Shown one piece after another: positions 52,100 through 56,486 of a stretch of 56,486 bases of DNA. The translations under genes were made by a program, and so were the position numbers. Below the pieces are notes generated by a model. That model was not told where the DNA came from. It was given only the letters and a program-made list of their open reading frames with translations, and did not search any database. This DNA comes from Bacillota bacterium. Lineage in GTDB: Bacteria > Bacillota > Clostridia > Christensenellales > Pumilibacteraceae. Position 1 is the first letter of the stretch, and each line of letters starts with the position of its first letter. The stretch spans positions 1 through 56,486 of the forward strand of contig WRAF01000011.1 in assembly GCA_009780325.1 (NCBI GenBank), written 5' to 3'.

Positions 52100-52131
52100 A
52101 TATATATATTCTTATCGGAGGTGCTTTTCTT

Positions 52132-52563
52132 ATGGCTACTTTTCCAGAAAGGCTCACCGAGCTGATTGCAGAAAAGGAAATTAAATCCCATGAACTCGCT
52201 GATGTCATCGGCGTTAATATAACAACAATAAATGATTGGAAGCGTGGCAAGTATCAAGTGCATTTAACTAATGCTATAAAACTTGCGGACTTTTTCGCCT
52301 GCTCTTTAGAATACCTTATGGGTCGTATCGAACATGATGTCAAAGATTTTAAGCCTCGCGCCTGCCCGCCGTTTTATTCTCAATTCTTGGCTGTGCTAAA
52401 ACAGCGAGATTGCACTACCTATCGCTTGCGTAAAGATACATCCATAAGCGGCGGGCATTTTGATAGTTGGAAGACAGGCAATGACCCACTCGTTATTACG
52501 CTTATCACTATTGCTGAGTATTTGGATATTACTCTTGATTATCTTATAGGGCGTGAGGATTAG
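52132..52563 (+). CDS. Tandem double XRE-domain regulator
   Basis: 143 residues containing two XRE domains in one chain: first at about 1-70 (IKSHELADVIGVNITTINDWK ... CSLEYLMGR), second at about 80-143 (CTTYRLRKDTSISGGHFDSWK ... ITLDYLIGRED). GGAGGT sits before the ATG. A covalent dimer of this kind could bind the asymmetric two-part sites upstream. Confidence 0.88.
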   Translation: MATFPERLTELIAEKEIKSHELADVIGVNITTINDWKRGKYQVHLTNAIKLADFFACSLEYLMGRIEHDVKDFKPRACPPFYSQFLAVLKQRDCTTYRLRKDTSISGGHFDSWKTGNDPLVITLITIAEYLDITLDYLIGRED

Positions 52564-52644
52564 ACTTTGCCTTATCCTCTATTTCTACTCGAAACTAATA
52601 TAAAAGTTAAATTATTTATTAGGCATTATTATTCAATTCAAATT

Positions 52645-52681
52645 AAAAAAGGCAGCCGTTCCATTGAAACGATTGCCTTTT
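52645..52681 (+). terminator. Terminator after the double XRE gene
   Basis: AAAAAAGGCAGCCGTT pairs with AACGATTGCCTTTT, small mismatch, ending in T. Confidence 0.8.
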
Positions 52682-52744
52682 ATGCATTTTTATGTTGTTT
52701 TTGCCGTGTTTTGTTGTATTTTTGCGTGTTTTTATGTGACCGCA

Positions 52745-52856
52745 ATAAACACTTTAATGGATTCACATGTCCTATATGATTTCTGTCTGTTGTCTCAACT
52801 CCAGCCGCTGTCATTACTCTCACATTCCCAAACGAATCATATGAATATATTAACCC
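52745..52856 (-). pseudogene. Rhs core (C-terminal) remnant
   Basis: The minus strand encodes GLIYSYDSFGNVRVM, TAAGVETTDRNHIGHVNPL, matching the Rhs core (YDxFGN ... IGxxNPxRYRGYYYD). Homology ends after NP. No start and no RGYYYD. It lies upstream of the Rhs N-terminal piece, so it comes from another copy or a rearrangement. Confidence 0.75.
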
Positions 52857-52892
52857 TTATTATATTACAAAAGCCTTATTGCTGTCAAACTA

Positions 52893-54038
52893 TTAAATCA
52901 TAATTGGATTTCTACTAGCTCTATTAGTGCCGTTGCCAAACCTACCTTGATTTGACCCCCATGCCCATAAATTGCCGTCTGTATCTATAGCAAAACTTAA
53001 AAGTGTCCCAGCAGATATGCTATAAATATTAGCATCTATCTCTACCATAACAGGTATATTACGATTCCTAGTAGTTCCATCGCCAAGATTTCCAGAGTGA
53101 TTGTTTCCCCATGCCCATATATTGCCATCTTTATCTAATGCTAAGTTATAGCCACTTCCTGCGGAAATTGAAATAAATTGAACAGACTGCATAATTTGAA
53201 CAGGGTTAATGCGTGTTATAGTGGTTCCGTCACCCACTTGACCATCTCTATTAAAACCCCATACCCAAAGAAACCCCTGTGAATCTATGGCCAAACTCAA
53301 CTCGCCTCCGGCTGAAATATAAGAGAATGTCTTTGAAGACATAATTTGCACTGGATAAAATCTATTTATTGTAGTTCCATCTCCGAGTTGACCACGATTA
53401 TTTAATCCCCATGCCCATAAATGACCATTTATATCTATTGCTAATGAATGATTGCCATTAGATGATACCATTAAAAAACTATTATCATTTGCAATTTGCA
53501 TTGGGTTGCTGCTATGATTAACAGATGAGCCGTTACCTAGCTGTCCATTATTATTTGCTCCCCATGTCCATAAGTTATTATTTATATCAATAGCCGTATT
53601 ATAAGAAATCATTAAAAATTGTGTGTCATTTAATATTTGAGTCGGAACACGAATATTGTTTGCAATGCCATTCCCTAATTGACCATAGTCATTTAACCCC
53701 CAAGTCCATAAGCCACCGTTTTTATCTAATGCAATACTATGATTTCTTGCCGCAAATACTGAATAAAATTGCTTATTTTGAGTTATTTGAATAGGTGAAC
53801 TATGGTCTATCGTATTGCCATCACCAATCTTTCCAGTGTGCTGGTGAGCAACACTTAATCTATCATTGCCCCATGCCCATATATTGCCATCTGCATCTAT
53901 TGCCAAATTATGTGATAAACCGGTGTTTATATAAGAAAGTCTTACACCAAATGGTATTACTTCTTGGCAAGCAGAAAAACTCAATGACACCGTTAAAGCA
54001 AACAATACTATTAAAATAAATTTTGTTATTCGTTTCAT
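52893..54038 (-). CDS. RCC1-repeat lipoprotein (second paralogue)
   Basis: About 381 residues: signal peptide with lipobox FSAC at about residue 24, then seven RCC1 blades (for example HSLAIDINGHLWAWGLNNRG) filling the rest. It is shorter than the 5163 paralogue because it lacks the WGEW modules. I prefer the ATG at 54038 (GGAGAAAGAA upstream) to 54050. It lies between the mobile island and lgt and may have been mobilised or duplicated. Confidence 0.85.
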   Translation of the reverse strand: MKRITKFILIVLFALTVSLSFSACQEVIPFGVRLSYINTGLSHNLAIDADGNIWAWGNDRLSVAHQHTGKIGDGNTIDHSSPIQITQNKQFYSVFAARNHSIALDKNGGLWTWGLNDYGQLGNGIANNIRVPTQILNDTQFLMISYNTAIDINNNLWTWGANNNGQLGNGSSVNHSSNPMQIANDNSFLMVSSNGNHSLAIDINGHLWAWGLNNRGQLGDGTTINRFYPVQIMSSKTFSYISAGGELSLAIDSQGFLWVWGFNRDGQVGDGTTITRINPVQIMQSVQFISISAGSGYNLALDKDGNIWAWGNNHSGNLGDGTTRNRNIPVMVEIDANIYSISAGTLLSFAIDTDGNLWAWGSNQGRFGNGTNRASRNPIMI

Positions 54039-54096
54039 TTCTTTCTCCATTATATAGTAAGTTGGTTATTTTTTAGATTAAATAAAAAATAGAACC

Positions 54097-54158
54097 ATCT
54101 CACAGTTTAATCTTTAATATTATACTTAATGCAAAATTGGAAGATTAAACTGTGAGAT
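54097..54158. repeat. Perfect 18-bp inverted repeat
   Basis: ATCTCACAGTTTAATCTT (54097-54114) is exactly inverted at 54141-54158, with partial extension outward. It lies upstream of the RCC1 lipoprotein gene and may be regulatory or a small mobile palindrome. The gap 54159-54309 shows nothing else. Confidence 0.75.
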
Positions 54159-54309
54159 AAATTCTCTATTTCTTAACCAAAAACGGGTAATTTAAATCCG
54201 CTTGTGTCACCTGTCTTGATAAAAAGATAAATTGCGTTGAGTTTATTCAAACACAGCGACACCATTAAGCAAAATAAATACAAGCACAACTGTAAACCTC
54301 AGCAAGGTA

Positions 54310-54351
54310 AATAAAAAAGACAAATCCATTTGTGCGATTTATCTTTTTTAT
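54310..54351 (-). terminator. Hairpin terminator
   Basis: AAAAAAGACAAATC pairs with GATTTATCTTTTTT, one wobble. On the minus strand it directly follows the stop of the small frame 54348-54473. Confidence 0.75.
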
Positions 54352-54473
54352 ACATTTTCATACTGCTTTGTGCATTGTTCTATATTTAGTTTATTTGTAT
54401 TTGGTCTGCTTTTCCTATCTCCGCAATTTGTAATCTCCTCTAGCAGTGGGCGGGTTTTTTTGAGTTCGCTTAT
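54348..54473 (-). pseudogene. Possible 3' gene remnant
   Basis: Open frame of about 41 residues with no start (ISELKKTRPLLEEITN ... CTKQYENV) ending at a terminator. The terminator suggests the end of a former gene, but the protein is unknown. A similar GAACTCAAAAAA stretch occurs at 56283, so it may instead be another repeat. Confidence 0.25.
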
Positions 54474-54504
54474 TCAGTATACGCAGATGGTTTTTCTTAT
54501 ACTA

Positions 54505-54543
54505 GAAAAAATGCGGGCATTCAATGGATTCCCGCATTTTTAA
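54505..54543. terminator. Terminator after lgt
   Basis: AAAAAATGCGGG pairs with CCCGCATTTTT across a 13-base loop, just past the lgt stop. Confidence 0.88.
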
Positions 54544-54570
54544 TTGATTATTCCTCATTAACCCGCTAGC

Positions 54571-55398
54571 TTAGCTGTCTTCTTCTTTTATCACCATATT
54601 CTTTTGTCTTTTACCCGCATTATCTAATATCAACATGCACACAACAAAAATTATTAAACAAATAGATACAAATTGGGCAGGACTTAATCCCATAAATGCA
54701 AACAAGCCACCCCTAAAATCATCTCTGAAAAACTCTAAAACAAACCTTGCGACAGCATAAACCCCTAAATAAATAAATAGCCTATTGTCTTGCACTTTTT
54801 TATTTTTTACCAGCATAAGCACTAGAAAAATTGCCAATAAAATTCCTGCTTCTACAAGCTGCACCGCAAATCTAGGATATGCCCCATGAGTCCTATTAGG
54901 ATAAACTACACCTAAAAAATTTGATACAACGCCATAGCAGCACCCCGCCGCAAAGCAGCCTATCCTTCCCCAAAAATGTGCCAACGCCATGCTGGGCGCA
55001 GCAGTATTTAAATATGTACGCCTATTATTTTCTAATAATGGCTTGCCCTTTTTCTTAACAAAAATCAAATTAGCTAAATAATGCAACAACGCTAAACTTG
55101 ACAAACTCCCAATCAGCATACCATACCATGTAATACCTGTCAGCTGCAAACCTGCGTTTGTCCTTTGCCAAAGTACCAATCCGCCTCTATCAGGAATTTT
55201 AAAAAGTCCGTCTAAAATCCATGCAAATAAAAGCCCTAGCCCCATTGCCAAAATCATTATCACAACAGCACCCAATAATTCATTTTTTCCTACTTTAAGC
55301 TTTATATCAAGTGATAATATGAAAACCAGTATAAATGATGCAAACCCTAAAGCCGCAAAAAATGTATACGATGATATTCCTAAAATGTTTGGAAACAT
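54571..55398 (-). CDS. lgt: Prolipoprotein diacylglyceryl transferase-like protein
   Basis: Transfers diacylglyceryl to the lipobox Cys of prolipoproteins. 275 residues, seven or so membrane segments. GITWYGMLIG and the signature GRIGCFAAGCCYG are present; the classical Lgt signature has GRxGNFxNxExxG, so this is the Cys-rich variant class. Several lipoproteins in the window would be substrates. A related activity cannot be excluded. Confidence 0.85.
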   Translation of the reverse strand: MFPNILGISSYTFFAALGFASFILVFILSLDIKLKVGKNELLGAVVIMILAMGLGLLFAWILDGLFKIPDRGGLVLWQRTNAGLQLTGITWYGMLIGSLSSLALLHYLANLIFVKKKGKPLLENNRRTYLNTAAPSMALAHFWGRIGCFAAGCCYGVVSNFLGVVYPNRTHGAYPRFAVQLVEAGILLAIFLVLMLVKNKKVQDNRLFIYLGVYAVARFVLEFFRDDFRGGLFAFMGLSPAQFVSICLIIFVVCMLILDNAGKRQKNMVIKEEDS

Positions 55399-55453
55399 AA
55401 TTTTTCCTTTTAATAATTATTCATTAACTATTTGTCATTTGTACCAATGAAAT

Positions 55454-55570
55454 TATACTAAATCAGTATATAAATTAAACATTATGCAAGCAGTTTTTGA
55501 GGAAAAATGTGCGAATTTTAACCAAAAAGATGCCGTCATCAATGTTCAATTTGTACACTGATTTAGTATA
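55454..55570. repeat. MITE-like inverted-repeat element
   Basis: 117 bp with 30-bp arms: TATACTAAATCAGTATA and onward to AACATT is inverted at 55541-55570 with four differences. TA lies at both edges. It ends 2 bp before the fchA stop and has no coding capacity. Confidence 0.8.
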
Positions 55571-55572
55571 TC

Positions 55573-56190
55573 TTATAACTCCACTTTTGATAAAATCTCA
55601 GCCTCTCTTGCTTTTATATTCTTTTCAATTTCATCAACTTGTTTTGCCACTCTTTTTACAAATTCTTCATCCTTAATACCGCTTAGATTGATTCTCACAT
55701 TAAAAATAGCAGATAAAATTCCTGATCTTAGCATTGTCAATGCAACCGCTCCGTCACTTGTTGCATTTTTATTACCCGCTTTAATTGCATATTCACAAGT
55801 ATCAATCAAGCTTAATGCATCTATCGCCAGTTGCAGCGGCACCAAAGTAATCCCCTTTGACGCCCCTTGCATAGCCGCACTTCTTGCCGCCTTTTGCTCA
55901 TCAGTATCTTTTGGCATTTTTAATGTATCCATAAACGCCTCAAAAGCTTTTGTATCAGCATCAATTACTTTTAAAAACTTATCTGATGCCGACTTAGCCA
56001 TCAAAGCAACTTCTTTCATTTTATCACAAACTTCTTCATATCCTTTTTTATCGACAGTTAAATTTGCTAACATAGAAATCAAGCCGGCACCTAAACTGCA
56101 CGATAACGCCGCAACGCTTCCGCCGCCAGGAGCAGGCGAATCTGATGCCACTTCAGCAATAAAATCTTTTACTTTTAAATTAACTAACAT
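55573..56190 (-). CDS. fchA: Formimidoyltetrahydrofolate cyclodeaminase
   Basis: Converts 5-formimino-THF to methenyl-THF plus ammonia. The family motif SDSPAPGGGSVAALSCSLGAGL lies at about residue 15-36. I choose the ATG at 56190 (MLVNLKVKDF, 205 residues) because GGAGG is upstream; the frame is open 13 codons further. A single-domain FTCD_C-type protein. With hutH, hutU and fhs it implies histidine-derived one-carbon use, though formiminotransferase is not in the window. Confidence 0.93.
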   Translation of the reverse strand: MLVNLKVKDFIAEVASDSPAPGGGSVAALSCSLGAGLISMLANLTVDKKGYEEVCDKMKEVALMAKSASDKFLKVIDADTKAFEAFMDTLKMPKDTDEQKAARSAAMQGASKGITLVPLQLAIDALSLIDTCEYAIKAGNKNATSDGAVALTMLRSGILSAIFNVRINLSGIKDEEFVKRVAKQVDEIEKNIKAREAEILSKVEL

Positions 56191-56342
56191 TGTTCCTCCA
56201 GCACACAGTTCATAATAAACAGCGCACAATTAATAAATTTTTTATAGTATAGGAAAAACTAACTGTGTGAATTAAACCCACGAACTCAAAAAAGCCGAGC
56301 TGCCAGCAAACGAAGGAAGTACCCAAAGGACAACCTTTTTAT

Positions 56343-56486
56343 TAGACCTGTTCAGCAACCTGCATGGCACATCTAAAACAGCTTTTTTTATTCAAAAATT
56401 TTATTCTTTTTTTTGTTAATACTGCTAGTATTAACTGCAAAAACAATAAAATTTTGCTTTAAAAAAATCCATGCTTTATCTGACCA
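56343..56486. repeat. R1 interspersed element, truncated by contig end
   Basis: Starts TAGACCTGTTCAGCAACC and continues to TCTGACCA at the last base. It is 144 bp, as is the copy at 1-144, with inverse orientation and identity over the inner ~121 bases. Just before it (56280-56340) is a GC-richer stretch similar to part of 54440-54470. Confidence 0.9.

Noticed and set aside
5163-54038. RCC1 genes as a eukaryotic contaminant
   Set aside because: Both have bacterial lipoprotein signals and the local base composition, and are embedded among bacterial genes.
56280-56345. Peptide ELKKAELPANEGSTQRTTF near the right end
   Set aside because: It has no start codon or ribosome site and runs into the R1 repeat; more likely part of a repeat flank.
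1-56486. CRISPR arrays, tRNA or rRNA genes
   Set aside because: No regularly spaced direct repeats, tRNA cloverleaf or rRNA signature was seen on either strand.

Overview
The window looks like one complete contig from an uncultured, AT-rich Clostridia-like Firmicute. Supporting signs are mini-RNase III, a split ECF transporter, YbaB/RecR/DnaX linkage, AGGAGG-type ribosome sites and short XRE regulators. No rRNA or tRNA gene allows finer placement. Both contig ends lie inside the same interspersed element (R1), in opposite orientation and cut at the same internal base, so assembly most likely stopped there because the repeat is multicopy.

Layout: 0-7.7 kb is a minus-strand ECF transporter/truA/purC/purF operon, interrupted by an RCC1-propeller lipoprotein and an R1 copy. 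7.7-11.6 kb is mrnC-thyA-folA-rlmB-membrane protein-tpiA. 11.8-16.9 kb is accessory: an acidic zinc-ribbon protein, an ImmA-like peptidase pair, two XRE/RNA modules, an epimerase and gene debris. 16.9-22.8 kb is a histidine-degradation operon (fhs-hutH-small gene-hutU), with fchA at the far end of the contig (55.6 kb). 24-27 kb is dnaX-lipoprotein-ybaB-recR. 27-34 kb holds an ABC-2 exporter, an M29 aminopeptidase, a radical SAM protein with tatD, and pepF. 34.4-35.2 kb is a second pair of XRE/RNA modules. 35.5-38.9 kb is rpsL-rpsG-fusA and 39.2-45 kb is lipoprotein-tsaD-mnmA-gpmI. 45-52.9 kb is a decaying mobile island: transposase, zinc-ribbon nuclease, long inverted repeat, truncated SprT, phage-like and Rhs fragments, and XRE regulators. 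52.9-56.2 kb has a second RCC1 lipoprotein, lgt and fchA.

The most interesting signal is a module present four times: a 74-77 residue XRE repressor gene, apparently leaderless, divergent from a strong promoter that drives a 120-170 nt structured RNA ending in an intrinsic terminator. In each copy a palindromic operator fills the promoter spacer on both sides. Operator sequences differ between copies, while RNA architecture is kept within each pair with compensatory stem changes. A fifth, broken module may sit at 16.2-16.9 kb. I do not recognise this arrangement as a named system.

Other themes: several TA-flanked, MITE-like inverted-repeat elements in intergenic gaps (one between rpsG and fusA), repeated leaderless promoter geometry, and an Rhs/phage graveyard in which at least three genes are truncated or fused.
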